A stretch of 5,535 nucleotides of DNA from an uncultured Campylobacter sp. (GTDB lineage: Bacteria > Campylobacterota > Campylobacteria > Campylobacterales > Campylobacteraceae). Location of the stretch: NCBI GenBank assembly GCA_937875715.1, contig CALEHZ010000029.1:1-5535 (forward strand), given 5' to 3'. The translations under genes were made by a program, and so were the position numbers. Position 1 is the first letter of the stretch. The number at the start of each line of letters is the position of its first letter. The notes beneath the pieces were generated by a model. The model was not told the origin of the DNA. It ran no database searches and worked only from the letters and a program-made list of their open reading frames with translations. This document shows, in pieces, positions 5,396 through 5,535 of the stretch.

Positions 5396-5430
5396 ATTTT
5401 AAAAAATTCAAGGCTTGAATTTTTTAAAAT
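5396..5430 (-). terminator. 35-bp near-perfect palindrome; candidate terminator or repeat-family member
   Basis: ATTTTAAAAAATTCAAG (5396–5412) and CTTGAATTTTTTAAAAT (5414–5430) are exact inverted copies around a single G at 5413. As RNA this gives a stem of about 15 bp with a small loop. On the minus strand it is followed by TTATTT, a better U-rich tail than on the plus strand, which would suit the end of a leftward gene beyond the right edge. Its centre (AAATTCAAGGCTTGAATTTT) resembles the spacer region of the 47-bp composite repeats, so it may be another member of that family. It could equally be an operator upstream of the operon. Confidence 0.45.
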
Positions 5431-5535
5431 AAACACTAACATATAAAAATTTTGAAAAAAAATATAAAAATTTTCTCAAAATTTAGCAAAATTAAAGTAA
5501 AATTACAAATTCTAAAAATTTAAAAATAAAGCCAA
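5431..5535. other. Non-coding A-rich edge, no gene seen
   Basis: This stretch is almost only A and T, with A dominating on the plus strand, and neither strand supports a coding start. TAAAAT at 5498–5503 on the plus strand, after AAAG, could be the -10 of a rightward gene starting just beyond the window, but base composition alone makes such hexamers common here. Confidence 0.3.

Noticed and set aside
1..5535. Mobile element, prophage or defence island
   Set aside because: No transposase, integrase, toxin–antitoxin pair or other accessory gene was found; all recognised genes are housekeeping or transport genes.

Overview
The window looks like a chromosomal stretch from a Campylobacter-type epsilonproteobacterium. 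It is AT-rich, with A/T-only intergenic DNA and compact genes. Its promoters look like extended -10 sites behind T-tracts. The protease–dapA–SDR gene order is the one I remember from Campylobacter jejuni (Cj0805–Cj0807) and Helicobacter pylori (HP1012–HP1014). The long form of DapD also fits. I cannot name the species from sequence alone.

Layout from left to right. Positions 1–68 hold the N-terminus of a leftward gene, probably the glutamate/Na+ symporter gltS; it starts at TTG and has its own promoter. Positions 69–314 are intergenic and packed with A/T palindromes, including copies of GAATTTTATAAAATTC. Leftward dapD (315–1481) follows, then a divergent promoter region (1482–1580), then a rightward TauE/SafE-family membrane transporter (1581–2327). 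A 59-bp convergent gap (2328–2386) is nearly filled by the same palindromic repeat. A tight leftward operon occupies 2387–5306, transcribed in the order M16 metallopeptidase, dapA, SDR oxidoreductase, with overlapping stop and start codons. Positions 5307–5535 are non-coding and hold the operon promoter, another copy of the repeat and a 35-bp palindrome.

Functionally, DapA and DapD catalyse two steps of the succinylase diaminopimelate pathway, which supplies lysine and peptidoglycan cross-links. DapA retains both its catalytic residues and its presumed lysine-feedback residues. The SDR has the Tyr-x6-Lys spacing of enoyl-ACP reductases of the FabL/FabI type rather than the classical Tyr-x3-Lys, so a role in fatty-acid synthesis is possible. 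The M16 protein keeps a complete zinc site and has no signal peptide, so it is probably a cytoplasmic peptidase. The transporter's substrate cannot be read from sequence.

I see no undescribed defence, mobile or biosynthetic system. The protein-coding part is ordinary housekeeping. The most interesting signal is non-coding: a family of short palindromes, including a composite 47-bp unit present at two separate loci and a more degenerate relative at a third, confined here to gene boundaries.
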